From assembly GCF_014201415.1 (NCBI RefSeq), contig NZ_JACHEH010000011.1, positions 1 to 61,570 of the forward strand: a stretch of 61,570 nt of DNA, in the 5' to 3' direction. Source of the DNA: Chelatococcus composti. Its GTDB lineage: Bacteria > Pseudomonadota > Alphaproteobacteria > Rhizobiales > Beijerinckiaceae. The notes beneath the pieces are model-generated. The model did no database searches, was not told the DNA's origin, and saw only the letters and a list, made by a program, of their open reading frames with translations. Below are positions 8,620-19,071 of this stretch, one piece after another. Numbering within the stretch: the first letter of the stretch is position 1; every line of letters starts with the position of its first letter. The position numbers and the translations under genes were made by a program.

Positions 8620-9303
8620 ATGAAGGCGGCCGTCATCACCTTTCCCGGCTCCAACCGCGACGGGGACGTTGCGCGGGCCCTCAGGCAGGCGGGCGCCACC
8701 GTTGTCTCCGCCTGGCACGCCGACCACGAGCTGCCCCATGGCACGGATCTCGCCGTGCTTCCCGGCGGCTTCTCCTATGGCGACTACCTGCGCTGCGGCG
8801 CCATCGCCAGCCGGGCGCCCATCATGGACGCGGTGCGCGCCCATGCGGCGCGCGGCGGGCTCGTGCTCGGCATCTGCAACGGCTTCCAGATTCTCTGCGA
8901 ATCCGGACTGCTGCCGGGCGTGCTGATGCGCAATGCCAACCTGCACTTCATCTGCCGGCGCCAGCACCTCAAGGTGGCGCGGGCCGACACGGCCTTCACC
9001 GGCCGATATCACGTCGGTCAGGTCATTGACGTGTGCATTGCCCACGGCGAGGGCAACTACTTCTGCGACGAGGAAACGCTGCACGAGCTGGAGTCGGAGG
9101 GGCGAGTCGCCTTCCGCTACTGCGATGCTGCCGGCAACACGTCCCGTGAGGCCAATCCCAACGGCTCGCTGAACAACATTGCCGGCGTGTTCTCCGAGGG
9201 TCTCAACGTGCTGGGCATGATGCCGCACCCCGAGAACCTCATCGACGAACTCGTTGGCGGCATTGACGGGCGCGGCCTCTTCGAGAGCCTCGCCGCCGCG
9301 TGA
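8620..9303 (+). CDS. purQ: Phosphoribosylformylglycinamidine synthase subunit PurQ
   Basis: This class I glutamine amidotransferase subunit supplies ammonia to PurL for FGAM formation. The 227-residue protein has nucleophile Cys86 in LGICNGFQIL, and the His/Glu pair in MMPHPENLIDE near the C-terminus (about 203-207). The start MKAAVITFPGSNRD gives the typical family beginning; a Met five codons upstream is less likely because it would overlap purS. A leftward TadE/G-like gene interrupts the cluster between purQ and purL. Confidence 0.95.
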   Translation: MKAAVITFPGSNRDGDVARALRQAGATVVSAWHADHELPHGTDLAVLPGGFSYGDYLRCGAIASRAPIMDAVRAHAARGGLVLGICNGFQILCESGLLPGVLMRNANLHFICRRQHLKVARADTAFTGRYHVGQVIDVCIAHGEGNYFCDEETLHELESEGRVAFRYCDAAGNTSREANPNGSLNNIAGVFSEGLNVLGMMPHPENLIDELVGGIDGRGLFESLAAA

Positions 9304-9361
9304 CCCGCGCCGGCCGGGCGAGCACCGCCCGGCGCACCGCGCCTCACAGGCGAAAGGCGGG

Positions 9362-9380
9362 CAGCCCGGTCACCGGGCTG
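9362..9380. terminator. Hairpin in the purQ / TadE-like convergent interval
   Basis: A perfect 8-bp stem CAGCCCGG/CCGGGCTG with a 3-nt loop lies just past the end of the leftward TadE-like gene. A second 7-bp hairpin (GCCGGGC/GCCCGGC) lies at 9313-9333. Neither has a T tract, so termination is only a possibility. Confidence 0.35.
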
Positions 9381-9381
9381 A

Positions 9382-9804
9382 TCACATGGCCCACGACACG
9401 CGCGTCGCGGCCGTGACGGGCATTGTCTCGTAGCGGAAAAGGCCCAGCATCCCGGTCTCCACGCGGCCCGAGGCCGAGACGGTCAGGGTGCGATTCGCCG
9501 GGTCCTTCTCGACCGTGACCTCCTCCACCCAGGTCACCCCGAGGCCGTAGAAGTTGGCGCGGAAGAACTCGCGCGCCCGGCGCTCCAATGTCAGCTGGTC
9601 GAGCACCTCCGCTTCATGGATCAGTTGCCGCGCGGCAGCGTCGAGGGCGTTCTGCATGTCGAGACGCACATTGGCGGCGCGCGCATATTCGGCCGCGATC
9701 CCGCAGGGCACGAGCAGCAGCACCGGCCAAAGGATGCGGGCTGCGGCCATCGCCTTGTCCCATTGCCTGCGCAGTCCGTCCGAAAAGCTTCCGATCCGTC
9801 CCAT
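9382..9804 (-). CDS. TadE/TadG-like membrane protein, small
   Basis: This 140-residue protein has a short basic N-terminus, one hydrophobic helix (about 22-38: [20 protein letters not shown]), then [19 protein letters not shown]. This resembles the start of TadE/TadG-family pseudopilin-like proteins (MQ.ALDAAALA). A short soluble domain with a beta-rich segment follows ([28 protein letters not shown]). TadE/G proteins belong to Flp pilus systems, but no other tad gene is in the window, so this is an isolated member of unknown role. It lies antisense within the pur cluster. Confidence 0.7.
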   Translation of the reverse strand: MGRIGSFSDGLRRQWDKAMAAARILWPVLLLVPCGIAAEYARAANVRLDMQNALDAAARQLIHEAEVLDQLTLERRAREFFRANFYGLGVTWVEEVTVEKDPANRTLTVSASGRVETGMLGLFRYETMPVTAATRVSWAM

Positions 9805-9995
9805 GGCCGTTCAATTCGCTCCTCACGCGGCACCGTCGGTTACCGGATCGCGAATTCCGTGCCGGTCTCGCTGTATCAAAATGGTGCGCCCTGTGCGGTC
9901 TCGGCGCCTTTTCGCTGTCGCAGCGATTGCCTCGGCGAGGCTTAAGGGCTATGGCCGGGCGAGCGCTTTTCGACCGAGCCCAAGCGGAAACCGAG

Positions 9996-12209
<2,214 letters not shown>

Positions 12210-12245
12210 ACCGGTACGGCGGGGACAAGGGAAGGGGCTGCAACA

Positions 12246-12482
12246 ATGGCAATGGATGCACGCGAGATCGAGGAGCTGATCAAGGCGCATCTGCCCGACG
12301 CCACCGTCGAAATTCGCGATCTCGCCGGTGACGGAGACCACTACGCCGCAACCGTCATCTCGCCCTCGTTCAAGGGCAAGAGCCGCGTACAGCAGCACCA
12401 GATGGTCTATGCCGCGCTGCAGGGCCGCATGGGCGGGGCGCTGCACGCCCTTGCCTTGACGACGGCCGCACCCGACAATTGA
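12246..12482 (+). CDS. BolA family protein
   Basis: This 78-residue protein with the BolA fold (DAREIEELIKAHLPDATVEIRDLAGDGDHYAATVISPSF) has the conserved QHQMVYAALQGRMGG C-terminal helix. Short BolA/YrbA-type proteins pair with CGFS monothiol glutaredoxins to handle [2Fe-2S] clusters and iron sensing. The next gene, 45 nt downstream, is exactly such a glutaredoxin, so the two probably form an operon and a complex. Confidence 0.93.
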   Translation: MAMDAREIEELIKAHLPDATVEIRDLAGDGDHYAATVISPSFKGKSRVQQHQMVYAALQGRMGGALHALALTTAAPDN

Positions 12483-12527
12483 GCCGAGCTGCGGGTGACG
12501 GACGCGCCCCGCGAACAGGGAAAGATT

Positions 12528-12869
12528 ATGAGCAACGTCCACGCTTTCATCGACAATGAGGTCAAGACCAACGACGTCGTGCTCTTCATGAAGGGCACGC
12601 CGCAGTTTCCCATGTGCGGGTTCTCCGGCCAGGTCGTGCAGATCCTCGATTACCTCGGCGTGCCCTACAAGGGCATCAACGTGCTTGAGGACGAGAGCGT
12701 CCGCCAGGGTATCAAGGACTATTCCAACTGGCCGACGATTCCCCAGCTCTACGTGAAGGGCGAGTTCATCGGCGGCTGCGACATCGTGCGCGAGATGTTC
12801 CAGTCGGGCGAGCTGCAGAGCTTCCTGAGCGAGAAGGGCATCCCGGTGCGCGTGCCCGAGAAGGGCTGA
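12528..12869 (+). CDS. grxD: Monothiol glutaredoxin, Grx4 family
   Basis: This 113-residue glutaredoxin has the CGFS active site (Cys30 in PQFPMCGFSGQ), which binds a [2Fe-2S] cluster with glutathione and passes it to targets; BolA is the usual partner and is the upstream neighbour. Further family features are WPTIPQLYVKGEFIGGCDIV with the cis-proline and the GGxD motif. The start MSNVHAFIDNEVK has AGGGAAAG upstream. A good terminator follows 22 nt after the stop. Confidence 0.95.
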   Translation: MSNVHAFIDNEVKTNDVVLFMKGTPQFPMCGFSGQVVQILDYLGVPYKGINVLEDESVRQGIKDYSNWPTIPQLYVKGEFIGGCDIVREMFQSGELQSFLSEKGIPVRVPEKG

Positions 12870-12891
12870 CAAACCATCGCCAGCAACGAGC

Positions 12892-12921
12892 GGGCACGTC
12901 GCGCAGCGGCGTGCCCTTTTT
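12892..12921 (+). terminator. Rho-independent terminator of bolA-grxD
   Basis: Stem GGGCACG (12892-12898) pairs with CGTGCCC (12910-12916) around an 11-nt loop and is followed by five T residues. Confidence 0.8.
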
Positions 12922-12947
12922 GCTGCGTCTGCGGGCGCGGCCGCGCC

Positions 12948-13598
12948 TCAGCGGCCGAGCGCCGCCCTGACGAAGGCCACGGCATCCTGCGAGTGCCATT
13001 CGGCCGGGCCGGCGAGCTCGGCGACGGCGCACCCCTCCGGCCCGATGACGAGCGTCGTCGGCATGCCGAAGGCCTTTCCGGCCGACTTGAGCTCCTGGAA
13101 GATCTTGGCCTGTGGATCGCGGTAGTGCGCGAGGCGCGTGATGCCCGCCTGCTTCAGCCATTCCTGCGGCTTTTCGGGATCGCGTGTGTCGATGTTGACG
13201 GCGACGACCTCGAAGTCGTCGCCGCCGAGATCGGCCTGCAGGGCATCGAGCGCCGGCATCTCCTGGCGGCACGGGGCGCACCAGGTGGCCCAGAGGTTGA
13301 GAAGGACGGTGCGACCCTTGAAATCGGCCAGCGTCAGGCGCCTGCCGTCCGGCCCCTCAAAGGAAAGCGGCGGCAGGGGCTGGGGCGTCGACGGCACTTT
13401 CACGGCGGCCAGCTCGCCCCTGGCGAGCGGACGCAGCCTGTCGAGCGTCTCCGCTGCCATCGCGCACTGGGCAACCTCCGCGCGGTCTTTGCCTGCGAGC
13501 CGGCCGGTCACCAGCGCGAGGCCCGCCCCGAGGATCGCCGCCCCGAAAACGGCGACGACGAACAGAGGCTGGCGGATGAGCGGCGTGGTCTCGGCCAT
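12948..13598 (-). CDS. TlpA-like thiol:disulfide oxidoreductase
   Basis: This 216-residue membrane-anchored thioredoxin-fold protein faces the periplasm. An N-terminal helix (about 11-31) anchors it; the thioredoxin domain follows with WCAPC (Cys107, Cys110) and a cis-Pro in FGMPTTLVIG. TlpA proteins reduce periplasmic targets such as the CuA site of cytochrome oxidase or ScoI. The AVNIDTRDPEKPQEWLK stretch is typical of this family. It diverges from the LptM-lysA pair; in related genomes argH usually lies at this junction, but it is absent here. Confidence 0.9.
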   Translation of the reverse strand: MAETTPLIRQPLFVVAVFGAAILGAGLALVTGRLAGKDRAEVAQCAMAAETLDRLRPLARGELAAVKVPSTPQPLPPLSFEGPDGRRLTLADFKGRTVLLNLWATWCAPCRQEMPALDALQADLGGDDFEVVAVNIDTRDPEKPQEWLKQAGITRLAHYRDPQAKIFQELKSAGKAFGMPTTLVIGPEGCAVAELAGPAEWHSQDAVAFVRAALGR

Positions 13599-13801
13599 GG
13601 ATCTTCACCTCTCCTCAAAACGTCCACGGGCGCATTAGTCCGCGCCGGTGGCGAAATCCAGACCGTCGCGCCTCACGAAAGCGTGGCCGGCGGCCGCACG
13701 GCGGGACACCATGCCGGCGGCGCAACACGCCGCCCGCGTTAGGGGCTCGCGCTTCGCGACGCTTCGGCTATAGTGCGCGCCGTTTTTCGGAGAATGCCTT
13801 C

Positions 13802-14044
13802 GTGCCGTCACCGCTGCCCATTGCCCGTTCCATCGCCATCGTCCTCGCCGTCTCGCTCGCGCTCGCGGCCTGCGGCCGCCGTGGCGCGCTCGAGCCGCCG
13901 CCTGATCCGAACGCACCCGCGCAGGAGGAGAAGGCCGCGCCCGGCGGCGCGAGCCTGACGCCCTCGCCGGTCGGCACGCCGAAGAAACGGGCGGTCGAGC
14001 AGCCGCGCCCCAACGAGCCGTTCTTCCTCGACGCCATCCTCTAG
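13802..14044 (+). CDS. LptM-like small lipoprotein
   Basis: This 80-residue lipoprotein has a short signal peptide with lipobox LALAAC, the modified cysteine being Cys24 followed by GRRGALEPPP. That pattern, and its place directly before lysA, match the LptM/YifL/LppL family, which in E. coli helps assemble the LptDE lipopolysaccharide translocon. The rest is a proline/alanine-rich tail. It starts with GTG at 13802. A possible -10 TATAGT lies at 13769-13774. The stop is 31 nt before lysA, so the two are likely co-transcribed. Confidence 0.82.
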   Translation: MPSPLPIARSIAIVLAVSLALAACGRRGALEPPPDPNAPAQEEKAAPGGASLTPSPVGTPKKRAVEQPRPNEPFFLDAIL

Positions 14045-14075
14045 CAGAGCGGCCGCTTCGGCGGCCCGTCCGGCC

Positions 14076-15353
14076 ATGCACCACTTTTCCTATCGCGACG
14101 ACGTCCTTCACGCCGAGGACGTCGCGCTCACCCGTCTCGCCGACGCGGTTGGGACGCCGTTCTACTGCTATTCCACCGCGACGCTGACCCGGCACTACCG
14201 CGTGTTCGCGGAGGCCTTCGCCGGCGAGAAGGCGCTCGTCTGCTACGCGGTGAAGGCCAACTCGAATCAGGCGGTGCTCAGGACACTGGCGGATCTCGGC
14301 GCGGGCATGGACATCGTCTCGGCGGGCGAGCTTGCCCGTGCACTCGCGGCCGGCGTGCCGGGGCACAAGATCGTCTTTTCAGGCGTGGGGAAGACGAGGG
14401 AGGAGATGGCGGCGGCGCTCGACGCCGGCATCCTGTGCTTCAACCTCGAATCGGAGCCGGAGCTGGAAGCCCTGTCCGAGGTGGCGCAGTCGCGCGGGCA
14501 GGTCGCGCCCGTCTCGGTGCGCGTCAATCCCGACGTCGATGCGCGGACCCACGCCAAGATCTCGACCGGCAAGTCCGAGAACAAGTTCGGCATCCCCATC
14601 TCCCGCGCGCGGGAGGTCTATGCCCATGCCGCGAAGCTGCCCGGCATCGTCGTGCGCGGCGTGGACATGCACATCGGCAGCCAGATCACGGACCTCGAGC
14701 CGTTCGACAACGCTGCCGCGCTGCTCGCCGAGCTGGCGCGCGACCTGATGGCCGCCGGGCACAAGCTGCACCACATCGATTTCGGCGGTGGCCTCGGCAT
14801 CCCCTATCGCCACGACGACCCGCCGCCGCCGGACCCGAAGGCCTATGCCGAGGTCATCACGCGCCACACCCGTGGCCTTGGCCTCGAGCTCGTCTTCGAG
14901 ATCGGCCGCATGATCGCCGGCAACGCGGGCATCCTGGTGACGCGCGTCGTCTACGTGAAGCACGGCGAGGGCAAGACCTTCGTCATCGTCGACGCAGGGA
15001 TGAACGACCTCATCCGGCCGACGCTCTACGAGGCGCACCACGACATCATCCCCGTCGTGCGGGCGGCGGATGCGGGCACGATCACGGCCGACGTCGTGGG
15101 GCCTGTGTGCGAAAGCGGCGACTATCTCGCCCTCGGGCGCCGGCTGCCCGAGGTGAAGGCGGGCGACCTTCTCGCCGTCATGACGGCGGGCGCCTATGGC
15201 GCGGTGCAGGCTTGCACCTACAACACGCGCCCGCTGGTGCCGGAGGTACTGGTGCGGGGCGGCGACGCCGCCGTCGTGCGGCCGCGCCCCAGCATCAGCG
15301 AGATGATCGCGCTCGACCGCATCCCCGACTGGCTCGACCACAAATCGGCGTGA
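14076..15353 (+). CDS. lysA: Diaminopimelate decarboxylase
   Basis: This enzyme makes L-lysine from meso-diaminopimelate, the last step of the pathway. The 425-residue PLP enzyme has the alanine-racemase fold: PLP lysine at Lys60 in CYAVKANSN, the phosphate-binding HIDFGGGLGIPY (about 229-240), and GPVCESGDYL with the catalytic cysteine of the partner subunit. YGAVQACTYNTRP near the end is the LysA signature that distinguishes it from arginine or ornithine decarboxylases. It lies between the LptM-like gene and the TIGR02302 gene, a conserved alphaproteobacterial order. Confidence 0.95.
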   Translation: MHHFSYRDDVLHAEDVALTRLADAVGTPFYCYSTATLTRHYRVFAEAFAGEKALVCYAVKANSNQAVLRTLADLGAGMDIVSAGELARALAAGVPGHKIVFSGVGKTREEMAAALDAGILCFNLESEPELEALSEVAQSRGQVAPVSVRVNPDVDARTHAKISTGKSENKFGIPISRAREVYAHAAKLPGIVVRGVDMHIGSQITDLEPFDNAAALLAELARDLMAAGHKLHHIDFGGGLGIPYRHDDPPPPDPKAYAEVITRHTRGLGLELVFEIGRMIAGNAGILVTRVVYVKHGEGKTFVIVDAGMNDLIRPTLYEAHHDIIPVVRAADAGTITADVVGPVCESGDYLALGRRLPEVKAGDLLAVMTAGAYGAVQACTYNTRPLVPEVLVRGGDAAVVRPRPSISEMIALDRIPDWLDHKSA

Positions 15354-15436
15354 GACGGGGTTATCCTCGCGTCCGGGCATGTTAACCTTCGTTCCGGTGG
15401 GGGCGGAGTGCCGGAAACGGCGCGTGGAGAACCCGC

Positions 15437-17968
15437 ATGAGCGAAAGCCCGGCACGCGTGCCCGCACGTGCACGGCCCATGATCGATGAACGGCTGCGCG
15501 CCCTCACGGCGCGTGCCCGACTCGTCTTGTGGTGGGAGGCTTTGTGGCCGGCCCTGTGGTGGCCGCTCGGCACCGTCATCGTCTTCCTCATCCTGTCGCT
15601 TCTCGGCATCTGGGACCTGCTGCCCGTTGCCGCGCGCCCCTACGGCGTTGGCCTCGCCGCCCTGGCGCTGCTCGCCTCGCTCATCCCGCTCGTCCGCATC
15701 TCCCCGCCGACGCGGCAGCAGGCACTCGCCCGCATCGACCGCGATTCCGCGGCGCCGCACCGGCCCGCGGCGGCGCTGGCCGACAGCCTCGCCGGCGCAC
15801 CGAGCGACCCCGGCACCCTCGCCCTGTGGGAAGCGCACCGGCAGCGCGCAGCCGCGGCAATCGATTCACTGCGCGTTGCGCCGCCCCGGCCCGGCATGGC
15901 GGCGCGCGACCCCTTTGCAGTGCGCGGCGGCCTCATCGTCGTGCTGGCGGCGGCGGCCTTTGCCGCCGGTTCGGACGTCCTCCCGCGCCTGACGACCGCC
16001 TTCGATTGGCAGGCGCCGCAGGCAGGCGGCCCGGCCTTTCGCGTCGACGGCTGGATCGACCCGCCGCACTACACGCGCCTGCCGCCGATCCTGCTCGACC
16101 TGCGCGACGGCGAGGAGCGCCATGCCCGGGCCCCCGTCGGCAGCACGGTTGTGGTGCGGGCAGCCGGCAGCGCCGAGCTCTCCGTGTCCGTGGGCCGCGG
16201 CCTCGTGCGCGCCGAACAGCCGACCACGGCGCCTGCCGGCCTCGTCGAGCACCGCTTCACGCTCGAGGCGGATGACGAGCTGGTGGTCTCCTCGAAGGCC
16301 GGCACCAGCCGGGTGGTCATCGAGGCGACACCGGACACGCCGCCGACGGTCGTCTTCTCCGACGAGCCGCGCAACAACACCCGCGGCAGCATCACCCTCA
16401 CCTACCGCATGCGCGACGACTACGGCATCGATACGGCCGAGGCGCTCGTCGTGCCCCTGGGGCGCGAGGGCCGGCGGACGCTGGTGCCGCCACCGCGCAT
16501 CCCGCTTGCGCTGCCGCTCGACCCGGCGGCGGATGAGGACACGCGCACCACCAATGACCTTTCCGCGAGCCCTTGGGCGGGCGCCACTGTGGCCATGACC
16601 CTCGTGGCCCGCGACCATGCTGGCCACGAAGGGCGCAGCGAGACGAAGACCGTCGTGCTGCCGCAGCGCCCCTTCACCAAGCCGCTTGCCAGGGCACTCG
16701 TGGAGCAGCGTCGCAACCTCGTGCTGGCGCCGGACGAGCGGGACCGCGTGCAGACTGCGCTCGACGCGCTGCTCATCGCGCCGGAGGATTTCACGCCGGA
16801 GCTCGGCGTCTTCATCGGCCTCAGCCTCGCCTCCAAGCGCCTTGCCGCCGCCAGGACCGACGAGGAACTGCTCGACGTCGCCGAGCTGCTGTGGGCGATG
16901 GCTCTCGAGATCGAGGACGGCGGCATGTCCCAGGCCGAACGCGACCTTCGCGCCGCACAGGAAGCACTGCGCGAGGCGCTGGAGCGCGGCGCGGACGAGG
17001 ACGAGATCCGCCGCCTCACGGAGGAGCTGCGCCAGGCGATGAACAACTTCCTGCGCGAGTTCGCCCAGCGCATGCAGCAGAACCCTGGCCAGCCCAACCA
17101 GGCGCCGCCCAACGCCGATGCGCGCACCGTCACGCCGCAGGACCTCGACAACCTCCTCAACCGCCTCGAGGAGCTCGCCCGCCAGGGCGCCACGGCGGAC
17201 GCCCAGCGCCTGCTCGACGAGCTGCGCAACATCCTCGAGAACCTCCAGACCGCGCGGCCCGACCAGGGAGGCGACCAGTTCTCGCAGGAAATGAACCGCG
17301 CGCTCAACGAGCTCGACGAGATGATGCGCGACCAGCGTAACCTGCGCGACGACACCTACCGGCAGAGCGCGCCGTGGTCGCAGCAGAACCGGCAGCGCCA
17401 GCGTCGCCCGCGAGGCGAGAATCAGCAGGCCCAGCCGGGGCAAGACGGCGAGCAGGGCGAGGACGGCCAGAGCCTCACCGAGCGGCAGCAGGCGCTGCGC
17501 GAGCGCCTCGAGGAGCTGCGCCGTCGCATGCGCGACTTTGGCCTGCAGGACGAGCCCGGCTTCGGCGAGGCCGAGGAGGCGATGAGGGAGGCGGAAGGCC
17601 AGCTCGGCCAGGGCCAGGCCGGCGACGCCGTCGACGCCCAGGGACGGGCTTTGGAAGCCCTGCAGCGCGGCGCGCAGGGCCTGGCGCAGCAGATGCAGGG
17701 CAACGGCCAACCGCAACAGGCCGACGGCTCCGACGGGCCACCCCGGCCGGGCGCCGCGGGCCCCGGCGGGCCCCGCAACGAGGATCCCCTCGGCCGGCCG
17801 ACACGCAACCGCGACTGGTCGGATGGGCGCGTGCGCATTCCCGGTGCCGACGAATCAGCGGCGGTGCGGGCGCGACGCATCCTTGAGGAGCTGCGCCGGC
17901 GCCTTGGCGACCCGACGCGGCCGAGCGAGGAAATTGAGTATCTGGAGCGCCTGCTGCGGCGCAATTGA
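15437..17968 (+). CDS. TIGR02302/DUF4175 family membrane protein
   Basis: This large protein of 843 residues is found almost only in alphaproteobacteria beside lysA. Two hydrophobic helices lie at about 43-64 and 68-88, and another near 165-185. A periplasmic beta-rich region follows (about 200-420). The C-terminal half is charged, glutamine-rich and probably coiled coil, with low-complexity tracts such as QQNPGQPNQAPPN and ENQQAQPGQDGEQGEDG. No enzymatic motif is visible and the biochemical role is unknown. The length and architecture are normal for the family. Confidence 0.88.
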   Translation: MSESPARVPARARPMIDERLRALTARARLVLWWEALWPALWWPLGTVIVFLILSLLGIWDLLPVAARPYGVGLAALALLASLIPLVRISPPTRQQALARIDRDSAAPHRPAAALADSLAGAPSDPGTLALWEAHRQRAAAAIDSLRVAPPRPGMAARDPFAVRGGLIVVLAAAAFAAGSDVLPRLTTAFDWQAPQAGGPAFRVDGWIDPPHYTRLPPILLDLRDGEERHARAPVGSTVVVRAAGSAELSVSVGRGLVRAEQPTTAPAGLVEHRFTLEADDELVVSSKAGTSRVVIEATPDTPPTVVFSDEPRNNTRGSITLTYRMRDDYGIDTAEALVVPLGREGRRTLVPPPRIPLALPLDPAADEDTRTTNDLSASPWAGATVAMTLVARDHAGHEGRSETKTVVLPQRPFTKPLARALVEQRRNLVLAPDERDRVQTALDALLIAPEDFTPELGVFIGLSLASKRLAAARTDEELLDVAELLWAMALEIEDGGMSQAERDLRAAQEALREALERGADEDEIRRLTEELRQAMNNFLREFAQRMQQNPGQPNQAPPNADARTVTPQDLDNLLNRLEELARQGATADAQRLLDELRNILENLQTARPDQGGDQFSQEMNRALNELDEMMRDQRNLRDDTYRQSAPWSQQNRQRQRRPRGENQQAQPGQDGEQGEDGQSLTERQQALRERLEELRRRMRDFGLQDEPGFGEAEEAMREAEGQLGQGQAGDAVDAQGRALEALQRGAQGLAQQMQGNGQPQQADGSDGPPRPGAAGPGGPRNEDPLGRPTRNRDWSDGRVRIPGADESAAVRARRILEELRRRLGDPTRPSEEIEYLERLLRRN

Positions 17969-18069
17969 CCCCGGACGGTTGCCCTGAAACCGGCAGCGAG
18001 ACGATCCGTCGCTGCGCCCGGCCGAAGGACAGGGTTGGAGGCGACGCAAGGGAGCTCTAAAGCACGCTC

Positions 18070-18255
18070 ATGACTGCCAATCTTCTCGTCTCCGTCGCCG
18101 TCGGCGTTGTCGCCGTCGTTCTCGTCCTCGGGCTGTTCAACATGCTGCGCGGGGGCAGCGCCGAGCGTTCGCAACGCCTCATGCGCCTGCGCGTGCTGCT
18201 TCAGTTCCTCGCCATTGTCATCATCATGCTCGTCGTTTGGATACGCGGCTTCTGA
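18070..18255 (+). CDS. Twin-transmembrane HIG1-domain protein
   Basis: This 61-residue protein has two membrane helices (about 3-24 and 41-58) joined by a polar loop, LRGGSAERSQRLMRLRVLLQ, which fits the HIG1 motif (R-x-R-x3-Q). Mitochondrial HIG1 proteins associate with cytochrome c oxidase. Bacterial twin-membrane members are common in Hyphomicrobiales beside cobalamin adenosyltransferase and etfBA genes, as here. The actual function in bacteria is not established. Confidence 0.82.
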   Translation: MTANLLVSVAVGVVAVVLVLGLFNMLRGGSAERSQRLMRLRVLLQFLAIVIIMLVVWIRGF

Positions 18256-18286
18256 CGGCGAGCGCCGCAGATCTGCAACACTCGCC

Positions 18287-18302
18287 TTAATACGACATTA
18301 AC
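18287..18302 (+). promoter_or_regulatory. CtrA-type binding site
   Basis: TTAA-N7-TTAAC matches the full CtrA box of alphaproteobacteria with no mismatch. It lies about 150 nt upstream of the PagL-like gene and just after the HIG1-type gene. Cell-cycle control of the deacylase is an inference from this one site. Confidence 0.5.
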
Positions 18303-18450
18303 CATGCTGATTCAGGGTTGCCGCTGGTTCAGGCCCGCTTTATGCCTCGTACGTTGATCGGCATGCCTCTGAGCGGGAGGGGTGCTGGTTTTCTCCTCGC
18401 TGGCAGTTCTCCGCCCGGGAAACGGCCTCGTTTCCGTACTTCTAGAGTTG

Positions 18451-19065
18451 ATGCCGATGACGCCGTTCCGCTCCGTTTCAGCTGCGTTCTGCTTGCCGGC
18501 AACTCTCTTTCTGGGCCTTCCGGCCAAGGCCGCCGATCTCGCGCCGCCTGCTCCCGTGGTCGACCAGGCCCCCTATGCGTCAAACAGCCTGGCGAGCTTC
18601 GTCTCGCAGCTGCGCCTCGGCGTTCTCGCGCACGACCCCGGTGGTAACGAGGACGGCTCGGTCGACATCATGGGCGAGATCGTCTTCGCCAAGCCGTGGC
18701 GGCACGAAAACCCGCTCGTCGACATGCTGCTGCCGACCTTCAACGCCGGCGTCAGCGCCAACACCGGCGGCAAGACGAGCTATGTCTTCGCCGGCCTCAA
18801 CTGGCATGCCGACATCACGGACGCACTGTTCATCGAGGTCGATTTCGGCGGCGCCGTGCACAACGGCAAGGTGGGTGATGTCGTGCCCAACGGGCGGGAT
18901 GCGCTCGGCTGCCGCGTCCTCTTCCGCGAGGCGGCGTCGATCGGCTATCGCTTTGCCCCCAACTGGAGCGTGCTGGCGACCGTCGAGCACCTTTCCAATG
19001 CCGGACTGTGCGACGACAATCGGGGCCTCACCAATGTCGGCGCGAAGCTGAGCTACCATTTCTGA
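18451..19065 (+). CDS. Acyloxyacyl hydrolase, PagL-like lipid A 3-O-deacylase
   Basis: This 204-residue outer-membrane beta-barrel protein has a signal peptide that probably ends at AKA (about residue 27). PagL enzymes remove the 3-O acyl chain of lipid A. The catalytic His-x-Ser is seen as EHLSNAG (His180, Ser182) near the C-terminus, and the protein ends in an aromatic residue (SYHF), as barrels do. The third catalytic residue of Pseudomonas PagL, a glutamate 14 residues after the histidine, is Thr194 here by simple counting, so the acid may lie elsewhere. ATG 18457 is an equally good start. Confidence 0.8.
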   Translation: MPMTPFRSVSAAFCLPATLFLGLPAKAADLAPPAPVVDQAPYASNSLASFVSQLRLGVLAHDPGGNEDGSVDIMGEIVFAKPWRHENPLVDMLLPTFNAGVSANTGGKTSYVFAGLNWHADITDALFIEVDFGGAVHNGKVGDVVPNGRDALGCRVLFREAASIGYRFAPNWSVLATVEHLSNAGLCDDNRGLTNVGAKLSYHF

Positions 19066-19071
19066 GGGGCC

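Noticed and set aside
15866-17716. A 616-codon frame antisense to the TIGR02302 gene
   Set aside because: Same reasoning: it overlaps a conserved protein and is compositionally a mirror image of its charged coiled-coil half.
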